From Bombyx mori (Eukaryota; Arthropoda; Insecta; Lepidoptera; Bombycidae): a DNA stretch of 64,000 nt. Position 1 is the stretch's first letter; each line of letters starts with the position of its first letter. The notes under the pieces are model-generated. The model had not been told where the DNA came from. It was given only the letters and a program-made list of their open reading frames with translations, and searched no databases. The position numbers were made by a program, and so were the translations under genes. This document shows positions 11,233-21,294 of this stretch, in pieces. The stretch covers positions 7,440,001-7,504,000 of the forward strand of contig NC_085124.1 in assembly GCF_030269925.1 (NCBI RefSeq). Direction: 5' to 3'.

Positions 11233-14076
11233 AGACAATTGTAACTTAAAAATTAATTTATAGTTAACTAAATTAATTAATTCCTTTACCTCACTTCGAG
11301 AAACAGTCTTCAAACTGTACCGTGTATCATTTATATGACATTTTAGTTGTAATTGTGTTTTAGCGTACCTGTAAGAACAACCAACCAAACTAGTCAAGTC
11401 GGCAGTTGGCGATTATTTACACGAGTATACCAGACTCACCACAAACCGAAAGAAGTGGCGATCACTCGTGAGGCGCATATCATCAGCCTACAACAACGAT
11501 ACTGATAGATGACCTCGATCGCTCTGACAAGAATGATATGACAAACAAAAGAATAAATCAATGGTTTGTTACTTGCCTGGATTTTCCGCCGACACAGACA
11601 ATGAGTGCCAAGCAGAACAACAATCATTCGATCGAATTTACAATCAAATTCAAAATACATATCTCTAAAACTCAAAAAGCAATTCAACTCAATTTCTACA
11701 CTGGAACTACATGCCTGTTGTCCGTCAGACTAACGATAAATTTTACAAACTTCCCCATACACACATACACGATCACCCACTAAAAGTTTTAGGAGGTAGA
11801 AAAGGCCCTAGGTTTGCTGTCCGTGACTAATACTACTGGAAATTTGCCAAAGTAAACTTCTCCAAACTCTAATATGATTCGAGTTTAGTCTAACAAAACT
11901 CTCAGCCCGTGTAACCATCGCGGAATTTAAAAATAAATGGATATGCTGAATATATAATGTGATATATGTGAGATGCATGAACCTTCTGGGTTGCCAAAAA
12001 CTTAATTACTTTTTGGTGATACTCCATTAAATTAACTACATTAGTTATTATTCGACATGGTGTTGCAATATCATAAAATGAATCAATAATGAACCACCGT
12101 CGTACATGCCATGAACAAACTGATGGCATTATTTTAGGCCTACTCGCACAGCACATCATCCACAAGAACTGAACACTCTTAGCCGATGTGACGATTTCCC
12201 ATATAAACTGTCCTAGCATCTAAAAAAAGATTACTGTTGGAGCGTTTATTGGGAGGTGGAGAGAAATCCTGCCATTAAAAAGCCTATAATTGTCAGTCGC
12301 ACTCTGACTTGAACCCACTTAAATCAAAGCTAGCTAGAACATCAATCATCCTATACAGATAGTGCGGACTTTATGTACACCAACAAACACCTCCACACCA
12401 AACACTTTCAATAAGAGTTCCAAAAATTTTTTTAGAACTAAAGAGTGATTAGAAGTAAGACTGCAAACATATAAAGAACAATGAATCGACCAACCCGAAA
12501 ACAGCTCAAAGTTTCTAAAAATTCATTTTTTACTCTCCATTACGTCTATGCTCTACAGTGTTTTTAATATGCAGCATGTCTACAAATTATAGATATTTGA
12601 GAAGAAACAATTTATGTCGCGATATCGGGACATGTGTCATTTTTATAGTGTTACATGTATTCGAAATAACGACCGAGATATTCGCAAAAGACGCCCACGC
12701 TTGAAGCCCGCCAGGTTTAGTAATTTTAATGAATGCTAATGAAATATGGAAATCTATTTATAATTTCATTTCAATGTTCCGTGTATTCATTAAATTGTAG
12801 AAAGTTCTGGTGGCTTTGGTAATCATGTCAACTAAAGTCTGCAAAGCCCTTAAGTTATTAAGGTTTACTTATATACTGTTTAGGTTTTGTTCACATTTAG
12901 TACTTTATTCGATTTTCATAACGTAGATCAATACCATCATATAACAGCATTGGAAATAAATAATCATTGATATAGACTGGTAAATTAACTCCTACTATCT
13001 TTCCCTTTAACGGCAGATTACTGAATTGCAAATTACACACCGGAAATAAAAAGAACTAGATGTGCATCCCCACTTAGGCCATGGAAAAAATTCACAGTAA
13101 GCAATCTCTTTATTTAGGTTCATCAGAAATCTGCATAAAAAAGATGTTATATATGTATGTTTTTATCATATCTGTGTATATAGCTTTATAAATATTATTA
13201 GATTTTTTTTCTTTGCTCTATAATATAATGCATTTATTAATGCAGCGTGCGTGAATATGCAGCCGATGTCCAATATCACACTATTTTCCACCACTTAGAA
13301 ACTCCCAGCCGTATATGGAAAACATCTATCCAAGACCTCAAACCAGAATTCATAAACGCTTAGAGCAGAAATAGGCTTTTGACATGAATACGTACGCAAA
13401 GAAATTAATTCGCGTGATTATATGATTGTTAGTTTATGAAAATAATAAAAGTTTAACATTGCTAAGCTGGTATTTTGTCTTACCAACGAGAAAACCAATA
13501 AATACCTCCAAATATCCAACATATTTAACAAAGATACAGATTCAAGATATAATCGAGCAATGAGGTCATCAAGTTAACCTAAACATAAATGGAAAACAAT
13601 CTGAACAATTTTAATACGGAGACATTTCCAGAAGCTATAATATTTTAGATCCACGATACGTCGAATACGATTGGTTCGTGACGGTCGCTTGTCTCAATTC
13701 AATACAGCTCACATGCAAATTTGTGTTGATTGTCGTCTGTATCGGCAAATAATCGACCGGTCTCTACTGACCGTTCCCCTGATACTGAACAGATCCCGAC
13801 TTTAAGCACATTCTGTTTCAGATTGATTTTATAAAACAATAAAATAAAAAAAATTAAATTCGATACATTTCAAACTATCACTTACATCGGAATACTATAT
13901 GTCAAATCAAGAATAGCAGTGAATTTATTTCTAAAAATAAATTGGTATTATTCACTTGGTATAACTATTGGTATAACCATATTGGTATAATTAACGAGCC
14001 TATAATACAATCAAACTGATTCTTTGCCACCACGTCTCAACGTGGAGTATTCAAGTTGTATTTGGCCTGTATGATC
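11233..14076. other. Long non-coding stretch, no gene seen
   Basis: Open frames at 11436-11687 (-), 11538-11783 (+) and 11902-12219 (-) overlap or lie close together and show no domain. The rest is AT-rich DNA without recurring repeats that I can identify. Confidence 0.45.
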
Positions 14077-14316
14077 TTTTTTTATTGCTTAGATGGGTGG
14101 AAGAGCTCACAGCCCTGGTGTTAAGTTGTTACTGGAACCCATAGACATCTACAACGTAAATGCGCCACCCACCTTGAGATTTAAGTTCTAAGGTGTGAGT
14201 ATGGTTACAACGGCTGCCTCACCCTTCAAACCGCGTAGCAGTAGCTTCACGGCAGAAATAGGTGGGGTGGTGGTGCCTACTCGTGCGGACTCACAAGAGG
14301 TCCTACCACCAGTAAT
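14077..14316 (-). mobile_element. Headless BMC1-type SINE tail
   Basis: Begins at the left with TTTTTTTATTGCTTAGATGG (reverse complement of the poly(A) end) and ends at CCTACCACCAGTAAT, after which similarity to full copies stops abruptly. A small deletion removes a few bases after CACAGCCC near the 3' end. Confidence 0.85.
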
Positions 14317-14657
14317 CCCCAGGATCTCACCAGCTAAAATATCGCTCGTTGTATGCAACCGTCCACCCGGATATATTCAGCGTCGCTAACATCACCGGTT
14401 TACATAACTAACGAGCAAGGGTTTGTTCAATCAAAATACAGTGTGTATATAAAGTGGGTAGTTATTATGCGCTACGACTAATCCCCGACACGTGCTTGCC
14501 TCCGACACGTCTCTCTTAAAAGGAGATCCTTCGGGTCGAGCATCTCAAGTGTTAAGAGATAGCGTAATAGTTTCATCATAAAAAAATATGAACAACAACT
14601 TTTCAGTAAGTAATTTAAGTAAGTTATACTAATATTTTGTTTTGACATTGAAATACT
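14317..14657. other. Spacer between SINE tail and LINE fragment
   Basis: A mixed-composition stretch. It includes CCCCGACACGTGC near 14483 and AAAAGGAGATCC near 14520. I recognise nothing in it. Confidence 0.4.
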
Positions 14658-15449
14658 CCACATTCTATTCGAGGCCATACGGGATGGAGTGCGGGGTGAG
14701 GCAAGGGGGGTTGACCTCGCCCAAGCTCTTCAACCTGTATGTGAATGCTCTAATCGAGGAGCTCAGCAGTACTCATGTCGGCTGCCATATTGATGAAATA
14801 TGTCTCAACAATATCAGTTATGCTGATGACATGGTGCTGCTGAGTGCGTCGGCCTGTGGGCTGTCTAAGCTGCTTGGCATATGTGAAAGGTATGCTCTAA
14901 GTCACGGTCTGGTGTATAATACAAAGAAAAGTGATTGTATGGTGTTTCAGGCCAGAGGCAGGTGTCTGGATAACATTCCCTCCGTCAAACTGAATGGTAC
15001 GCCACTGCGCAGAGTAGACAAGTTTAAATACCTAGGACACTTTGTAACCTCTGACCTGAGGGATGATACAGACATTGAGCGGAAGCGGAGAGCGCTGTCT
15101 GTAAGAGCTAATATGATTGCCCGCAGGTTCGCTCGGTGTTCGCGGGATGTCAAAATCACTCTATTTAGAGCGTTTTGTACGTCCTTCTATACTATAGTCT
15201 ATAGTCAAAAGCAGTACAGTGCCTTACGCGTCCAATACAACAATGCGTTCAGGGTGTTGTTGGGGCTGCCTCGGTTCTGTAGCGCGTCGGGAATGTTCGC
15301 CGAGGCACGAGTCGACTGTTTCTTTACGACCATGCGGAAAAGATTGGCGGGTCCGGGTCAGCCCTAACAACATCCTGAAGGCATTAACAGACCGTTATGA
15401 CTGTCGGTACTTGAACCATTCTACCATGGTTCACTTGCGGACTAAATAA
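14658..15449 (+). pseudogene. Reverse transcriptase fragment of a non-LTR retrotransposon
   Basis: The fragment starts within the palm domain. It has the block GVRQGGLTSPKLFNLYVNAL, the catalytic ISYADDMVLLS (polymerase box with two Asp), then KFKYLGHFVTSDL and a C-terminal thumb-like part with FRVLLGLPRF. The first frame runs to 15366. A frameshift near 15340 continues the protein as SPNNILKALTDRYDCRYLNH to a stop at 15447-15449. The N-terminal half, including the endonuclease, is missing. The motif style suggests the Jockey/L2-type group (Daphne- or CR1-like); I am sure of the RT call and less so of the clade. Confidence 0.85.
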
Positions 15450-15650
15450 TATTAGTAATAATAATGGTTGGTTCGAAGTAGGTATCAGTGGAATGGAATA
15501 TTTGAAATGTATTCCACTGATAGCTACTTTTAATAAATGTATATTTTTTATTTGATTGGTTTTGTTAATGTTAAGTATATTTCAATGATACTATGTACAC
15601 ATATGGACTTATTGTTGTCTGAAATAAAATAAATCATTCATTCATTCATA
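15450..15650 (+). mobile_element. 3' UTR and ATTC-repeat tail of the same LINE
   Basis: Follows directly on the RT stop codon. It contains a strong stem-loop (15476-15529), the AATAAA-like run GAAATAAAATAAATC, and ends in four ATTC units (15632-15649) instead of poly(A). Such microsatellite ends are typical of L2/CR1-like LINEs, whose RT recognises the 3' end of its own RNA. Confidence 0.7.
15476..15529 (+). repeat. Stem-loop in LINE 3' UTR
   Basis: Arms 15476-15494 (AAGTAGGTATCAGTGGAAT) and 15511-15529 pair at 18 of 19 positions with a 16-base loop. Its place just before the terminal repeats suggests an RT recognition hairpin. This role is inferred from related elements. Confidence 0.8.
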
Positions 15651-15683
15651 TCTCATTAATTAAATTCAATAATTATTTATTAT

Positions 15684-16047
15684 GCTATTGCATAGCTTTT
15701 ATCGTGGGCATTGAGCGCGGCGACCGAATCATGAAATTCCGTAACGAAAAAAACCTAACACCCCTCACTCCGCCTACCATGTAGCTCGCGTTCAACTCAT
15801 TCACACGTTGCGCTTGTGTAATGTTTGTGAATAAGCGCGTGGCGTGACGTCACACTGCATGCGCATCATGAAAAGTCTGCCCATCTCTCTCTCGCGCGGT
15901 CTAGCTTATCAGTGTGAAGGGGACAGTTGAGGTTTTGCTTTTATTAATGTTTAATATAGCGTGGTTTTGTTTTATTATTGTTTTAATATTAAATTATCAT
16001 TGTCTTATTATAATTGCATAAGCTGATAAAAAATGCTATGCAATAGC
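15684..16047. repeat. Repeat-like unit bounded by inverted GCTATTGCATAGC motifs
   Basis: The left edge holds GCTATTGCATAGC (15684-15696) followed by TTTTATCGTGG. The right edge holds its exact reverse complement GCTATGCAATAGC (16035-16047) followed by TTTACCGTGG. Thus each boundary is both inverted and partly directly repeated. Inside is a GC-rich part with TGACGTCA (about 15845-15852) and a CTCTCTCTCGCGCG run, then an AT-rich part. I recall this sequence as multi-copy in Bombyx but cannot name the element. Confidence 0.45.
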
Positions 16048-16084
16048 TTTACCGTGGCAGCTCCTGAGTGCCACACGTTTGTTT

Positions 16085-16818
16085 TTTATTTATTTACCCC
16101 TTGTGCACAAGGTTGAATAGTGGACTAAATTCTTACGGCATTATCGACTAAACAGACGCTTATATAGAGAGCATTGTGATAAACGCATTGCTACGTAGAT
16201 AAATATTTGAATATAATATTTATGCACGCTATATACATATTAGGTGCATACACACATTTAGAGTCAACATACAGGATTAATACGTTTGTAAATATAAAAC
16301 TAAATCTTTTATTCACACATTGTACCAATATATACTATGTAGATTTCCAGCTTAAAACAAGCTCAAGTAGGAGGCATTGTAGTTCAACTCATTACTGTTA
16401 ATGAATTCATTAACTAACCCAAGCATTCAAAATATAAACTCTAACAAAAAACTGTCAACTTAGAATACATATGTTTATCTTTTTCTTTTTCATCATTATC
16501 TGAGTGGACTTTCCGTCTATTTGATGTTAAAAGATTACAAAATGAATCAAGAGGCGAGAGTTTTAATTTTATTGCGATAACAATTTGGTAATTTCGTATC
16601 TTTGGCTACCTTAGTAATCCTAATTATGTAGGTAGTAAGTACTGTGAGTAATTTCGAATTCCGAGGAAGCTAACTTATCATTTCCTTCGGTTTAAGCATT
16701 ATTTTTTCTCAAAAATGCCAATCACAGCTTAATTGAGAAAACAGTTATGATACTGAATTCAAATAAATACTTTTTTATTCATAAAAGAGTTACTATATTT
16801 AACATCTTATATATCTTA
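16085..16818. other. AT-rich non-coding stretch
   Basis: No gene or repeat recognised. The open frame at 16207-16401 has no motif. Confidence 0.45.
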
Positions 16819-16862
16819 TCTTATACCTTTAAACGAGCAATTCTTATATATTAATATATATA

Positions 16863-17106
16863 TGTGGGATGCAGGCTTCAGACAATAAATAAAAGTTTCG
16901 CGTTTACTACTTCCACGTTTTATTTCAATACTGTTAATATAAATTTTAATCGTTCCGTCGTGCTCGTGCTTCGTTCGTCGTCGTTCATCCATCTGTCATT
17001 CTGTCATCTCACACGTCATCCCCTTCCATTCTTGATACACCGCTGCGTTCACAAACATCAACTTGCATCCATCATATCATGCGTTCAATAAAACATCATT
17101 CCCACA
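16863..17106 (-). repeat. 3' LTR of the gypsy-type element
   Basis: 244 bp, bounded by TGTGGGA / TCCCACA and identical to the copy at 21051-21294 by eye. On the element's strand it carries an AATAAA signal (from TTTTATTTCAATAC on the plus strand). The adjacent element-internal sequence (GGACGGCCGAA on the minus strand) is not a clear polypurine tract. Confidence 0.95.
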
Positions 17107-17430
17107 TTCGGCCGTCCTGCACGTAAGTCTGTCCTCAGAGTTACCTTTTTATAACACTAACATCTTACAACATAGAGAAAGTTATACAAAAAGTTATAAA
17201 TCATTCTTAAACAAAACAATTAACAACTATTACATTAACATCATATGACTAAAGACTGAACATATTACAACAAAACTAACTTAAAAAAAAACAAAACTCA
17301 TCTTATGATAAAAGGATATTAGAACATCGTATGCTAATAAATGTAACATAATAGAACTATAACTAGGGTTAACAATATAATTCACTCATCCTTTCATACT
17401 ACCAATCTTGAACTCATCCTTTCTGTTTAT
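17107..17430 (-). other. Untranslated part between pol stop and 3' LTR
   Basis: AT-rich, no frame. A polypurine tract is expected just before the LTR on the minus strand, but only a short impure purine run is visible. Confidence 0.6.
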
Positions 17431-20400
17431 TCAGTCACTTAAGTAATCAGGCCACTTTTTCATAAAATCAGCAGATGTAGTAGTCTTGTTAGGGCCTTCA
17501 ACTTGTGCGTCAGCCTTCTCAACATTGTATCTATTCTTTCTTTTGACCTTTACTATTCGATATGGTCCCAAAAACTTTGGTTTCAGTTTCATTCCTGTAC
17601 CAAACTGAGTCCTTTTCACAGTTACTAAGTCGCCTTCCTTGTATATAGTACATTCTTTCATTTTCTTGTTGTAATTTCTTCTATTTTCTTCTTGTACTTT
17701 AAATATTTGTTTCTTCGCTTCCTTTCTAAGTTCTTCTCTACTGTCAATGAAATTGTGTCTTTCTTCTTCCATCAAAAGGTCCAGTAATTGAATATCTTCT
17801 TTACGGGATGCTAACAGACAAGGTATGCATGTAGCAATATAATCCTCAATCTTTTTCTCTAATTTTGGTATGTAATAATCCTTATTAATCAATTCCATTG
17901 TTTTCTTCTTTGAAAAATGACCATTATCATGCGCCCTCTTAATAATTTCAATTTCCATCTTCTGTGGTACAACCAAACAATGTTGTGGTCCCTTGCAGAG
18001 TAATCCTCCTTGCAAATAAAAGTCATTATATAGTTTACCATCTCTCAGAATATTCATAATTGCATTTAATCCGTTGTCACTCTCTTGCGCACGTCTTAAA
18101 TCACTATGTAGGTCTGAAAATATAAGAGCTACATATGGGTTTCGGCTTAGAGCATCTGTGTGTTTCATCTTCGAACCTTCACGATGTTCAATAGTGAAAT
18201 CATAATCTTGTAAGAACAATATCCATCGTGCCACTCTTGTACTCATTGCTAGATCTTTTTTATTCAGTGTCATTTGAAAAGCTTTGCAGTCTGTAACTAT
18301 CTTAAAATGCTTTCCGTATAAATAATGTCTAAACTTCTTTATACCTTCTATTATAGCCAAAGCTTCTAGCTCATAACTTGTATATTTACTCTCAGCGTCA
18401 GTTGTTCGCTTGCTCATATAATGTACTGGATGTAGTTCACTGTTGTCATCTTTCTGTAATAATATAGCCGCATATGCTATACTTGAGGCATCTGTATGAA
18501 GTTCTGTTTCTGCTTTTGGTTCATAAATTTTCAATACAGGATTACTGGTCAACTTTTCCTTAAGCATATTGAAAACTAATCTATGTTCATTGTTAAATTC
18601 AAACTTCTTATCCTTTCTTAACATATCAGTAAGAGGTCGTGCTATCACTGCATAATTTTGTATGTATTTTCTAAAATAGGAACAAAGTCCTAAGAAACTT
18701 TGTAGTTGCTTCTCATTTCTCGGCTCAGGAAATTTAATGACAGCATCTGTCTTTCCCGATGATGGCATAACTGTTCCACCTTCAATAACATGTCCTAAAT
18801 ATTCCACTTTTCTTACTAATAATTGAGATTTCTTCCAGTTTATTTGTAATCCGTATTCCATAGCCAATTGTAATACTTCTCGCAATCGTGCAACAGCTTG
18901 AGCTTCATTTATAGCCGGTATCAACAAATCATCGACAAATACTATGACAATACCCCTCGTTATCAAGTCTCTAAATATTATTGAAATAAATCTTGTAAAA
19001 ACTTTGGGACAAATTGATAAACCAAAGGGTGCCTTTAAAAATTCATATTGGCCGTTCATTGTTACAAAAGATGTATACTTAATAGAATCCTTGCTGACCC
19101 TTAAATGAAAAAATCCATTTTTAAGATCAAGTGCACTAAATATTCTCGCAGGTGCCAGTCTGTCAATAAGTTCATCGATAATGGGTAGCGGGTATTCATC
19201 CTTGAGCATTTTCCTATTAATTAATCTATAATCAACACATATTCTTATGTTTCCGTTTTTCTTTCTGACAAGAACAATTGGGCTAGTATATTCAGAAAAG
19301 CTTACCCGAATAACTCCTTGTTCCAGCCACTCCTTAACCTGTTTATCTACCTCATCCTGTTCTTTTGGTGAGATGCGTCGTGGTCGTTGAGCCACTGGGA
19401 TGTCGTCTTTAAGTGTGATTTTCAACTCAATGGGAGCCTCTTTAGTTTGACATGGCCGATATTCATCTACTAACCTAGTCACTTCATTCCTCACATTTTC
19501 ATTCATAACATGACCTACAATGTCAATAGAACATGGAAAACAATTTACCTTAAACAACCAATCATTTGGTTTCATCCATACCAAACCATCTTTCATAACT
19601 GTAATAACATTTCTTAAAAATTCATGTCCCAATATCACTTTAATAGGTATACTGTCTCTAGGAATCACATAAAATATTATATCACGATACGTGTAGCCGT
19701 CGATTTCAATGTTTGTTTTAAATTGTTCACTTGATATTACCTTTGATGAGCCTAAACCGGTAAGAACTGTGTTTACATTTTTAAAACACGTCGGAGAGCC
19801 TATTTGCTCATAATAGTCCATGGTTACTAAATTAACTTCACTACCAGTATCAATTAATGCATGAATTTCGTTATTATTACACAATTTTACTAATTTCAAA
19901 GTTTTTTTCAACACTTTACATTCTTTATTTACTTTTAAAATGTCAACCTCACTGTTATGACATTTGTCGCGCACCGTACTGTTCGCAGAGCCAATCACAG
20001 CATTCATAGCGTTGTGAACTTCGTTAGATTGATTTTCGAAAATTGTGTTCGCGCCCTCCTGCGTCGTAGCGATATATGTGCGTTTCGGTTGCTGCTCCGT
20101 TCTCGCGCTGCTAGCCGTAGCCGATGACGCTTCCGCCTTTGCCGGACATTGTGAAGAAATATGGCCGAACACGTTGCAGTTGAAACACTTTTTTCCTTGC
20201 ATCTTTTTCGGACAATCTTCACTTTTATGACTCTTTTCTCCACAGCTATAACATCGAACTTTTGATGACCATTCTCTTGTATTAGTAATTTTCTGCTCTT
20301 TTCCGTGAATAGGTTCTTTCTTCATTTTTTCTTTCAAAATCTCGTATATTTTTAATTTCTCCTTTAATTCAGCGTACGTTGTGACTCCATATAGCATTAT

Positions 20401-20889
20401 TTTATTTATTTCTTGATCTTGTATACCATCTACAACATATTTTATAGCCACGTAGTCCGCCATTTTGCCTCGGCGTCCAAGCTCTTTCATGGCAAACATG
20501 TAGTCAATGCATGATTCATTTGACTTTTTCTTTTTAGCACTCATCATTTCGTGAATAGTCTTGGCGTCTATGGTGTCAGGGAACTCCTTACTGATGGCTA
20601 TCTTTAAAGTATCCCAGCATGGAAACGTTTTTTCAGAATTTAACCACAAAGCTGCCGTGCCGGTTAATGACCGTCGAGCCACTAATAACCGTTGCTTTGG
20701 TGTCCACTCGAATATGTCACCATTTTCCTCTATATCTTGTATCCACTTTGTTACAGCATAAGTTTTGTCTTTGCCGTCAAACATCCTGATGATATTCTCC
20801 GTTAAGTGAAACATTCCACCACGCGTTGGTCGATCGAAAATACTGTCGTCGTCATCGAAGGACTGGCTTTTTGATCGTCGTCTTGCCAT
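17431..20889 (-). CDS. Gag-Pol polyprotein lacking the integrase catalytic core
   Basis: One 1152-residue frame without frameshift between gag and pol. Residues 1-205: Gag capsid-like (KWIQDIE, LWLNSEKTF). 213-226 and 235-248: two CCHC zinc knuckles (C-x2-C-x4-H-x4-C). 346-355: protease with active-site DTGS. About 500-700: reverse transcriptase with SPIVLVRKKNG, ALDLKNGF and catalytic FVDD (651-654). About 795-915: RNase H (HTDAS, SYELEAL, TDCKAF). 987-1024: integrase HHCC zinc site (H987, H991, C1021, C1024). From residue 1031 the protein passes straight to the integrase C-terminal region (LLMEEERHNF..., EGDLVTVKR, FLGPYRIVKV). The D,D-35-E core, normally about 200 residues, is missing, with the frame kept. 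The start at 20887-20889 is the first ATG after the primer-binding site. The protein should form particles and copy RNA but not integrate alone. Confidence 0.95.
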   Translation of the reverse strand: MARRRSKSQSFDDDDSIFDRPTRGGMFHLTENIIRMFDGKDKTYAVTKWIQDIEENGDIFEWTPKQRLLVARRSLTGTAALWLNSEKTFPCWDTLKIAISKEFPDTIDAKTIHEMMSAKKKKSNESCIDYMFAMKELGRRGKMADYVAIKYVVDGIQDQEINKIMLYGVTTYAELKEKLKIYEILKEKMKKEPIHGKEQKITNTREWSSKVRCYSCGEKSHKSEDCPKKMQGKKCFNCNVFGHISSQCPAKAEASSATASSARTEQQPKRTYIATTQEGANTIFENQSNEVHNAMNAVIGSANSTVRDKCHNSEVDILKVNKECKVLKKTLKLVKLCNNNEIHALIDTGSEVNLVTMDYYEQIGSPTCFKNVNTVLTGLGSSKVISSEQFKTNIEIDGYTYRDIIFYVIPRDSIPIKVILGHEFLRNVITVMKDGLVWMKPNDWLFKVNCFPCSIDIVGHVMNENVRNEVTRLVDEYRPCQTKEAPIELKITLKDDIPVAQRPRRISPKEQDEVDKQVKEWLEQGVIRVSFSEYTSPIVLVRKKNGNIRICVDYRLINRKMLKDEYPLPIIDELIDRLAPARIFSALDLKNGFFHLRVSKDSIKYTSFVTMNGQYEFLKAPFGLSICPKVFTRFISIIFRDLITRGIVIVFVDDLLIPAINEAQAVARLREVLQLAMEYGLQINWKKSQLLVRKVEYLGHVIEGGTVMPSSGKTDAVIKFPEPRNEKQLQSFLGLCSYFRKYIQNYAVIARPLTDMLRKDKKFEFNNEHRLVFNMLKEKLTSNPVLKIYEPKAETELHTDASSIAYAAILLQKDDNSELHPVHYMSKRTTDAESKYTSYELEALAIIEGIKKFRHYLYGKHFKIVTDCKAFQMTLNKKDLAMSTRVARWILFLQDYDFTIEHREGSKMKHTDALSRNPYVALIFSDLHSDLRRAQESDNGLNAIMNILRDGKLYNDFYLQGGLLCKGPQHCLVVPQKMEIEIIKRAHDNGHFSKKKTMELINKDYYIPKLEKKIEDYIATCIPCLLASRKEDIQLLDLLMEEERHNFIDSREELRKEAKKQIFKVQEENRRNYNKKMKECTIYKEGDLVTVKRTQFGTGMKLKPKFLGPYRIVKVKRKNRYNVEKADAQVEGPNKTTTSADFMKKWPDYLSD

Positions 20890-21029
20890 CCTCGTGTATT
20901 AATCTTTTGTGATCGTCGTACACAATGAAGATTTAAATACGTCGTGTGTATATTCGTACAATTGACGCGTTGTTTGTTTCTCGTAATGGCGTCGAAACAA
21001 TTATTATTACTTGCCTTTTCTTTTGGCCG

Positions 21030-21047
21030 ATCCCGGACGAGCCCCCA
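21030..21047 (-). promoter_or_regulatory. Primer-binding site for tRNA-Pro
   Basis: On the element's strand the 18 bases TGGGGGCTCGTCCGGGAT start 3 bases after the 5' LTR. They are exactly complementary to the 3' end of eukaryotic tRNA-Pro including CCA. Minus-strand DNA synthesis would start here. The same 18 bases are the known primer site of murine leukaemia virus; this reflects the conserved tRNA, not relationship. Confidence 0.9.
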
Positions 21048-21050
21048 AAA

Positions 21051-21294
21051 TGTGGGATGCAGGCTTCAGACAATAAATAAAAGTTTCGCGTTTACTACTT
21101 CCACGTTTTATTTCAATACTGTTAATATAAATTTTAATCGTTCCGTCGTGCTCGTGCTTCGTTCGTCGTCGTTCATCCATCTGTCATTCTGTCATCTCAC
21201 ACGTCATCCCCTTCCATTCTTGATACACCGCTGCGTTCACAAACATCAACTTGCATCCATCATATCATGCGTTCAATAAAACATCATTCCCACA
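21051..21294 (-). repeat. 5' LTR of the gypsy-type element
   Basis: 244 bp, same ends and sequence as 16863-17106. It should hold the element's promoter, but I cannot mark the transcription start. It is followed by TATATA, the copy of the TA run in front of the 3' LTR. Confidence 0.95.

Larger units (their letters stand above)
16863..21294 (-). mobile_element. Ty3/gypsy-type LTR retrotransposon, integrase-core-deleted
   Basis: A complete structure of 4432 bp: LTRs at both ends starting TGTGGGA and ending TCCCACA, a primer-binding site 3 bases inside the 5' LTR, one Gag-Pol frame, and a 324-base 3' leader. The 244-bp LTRs appear identical base for base, indicating a recent insertion. The target duplication is 4-6 bp of TATATA but cannot be fixed, because the site is a TA run. 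The order PR-RT-RNaseH-IN and the FVDD box give Ty3/gypsy. No envelope frame follows pol. About 200 residues of integrase are absent (see CDS). Confidence 0.95.

Noticed and set aside
20004..20243. Overlapping frames in the gag region
   Set aside because: They are alternative frames of the Gag zinc-knuckle part and have no support of their own.
20944..21279. 111-residue plus-strand frame (and its twin at 16864-17091)
   Set aside because: Both are antisense readings of the LTRs; identity between them reflects LTR identity.
16863..21294. Endogenous retrovirus, suggested by the MLV-like primer site
   Set aside because: The site follows from the conserved tRNA-Pro. Pol order and motifs are Ty3/gypsy, and no envelope frame exists.
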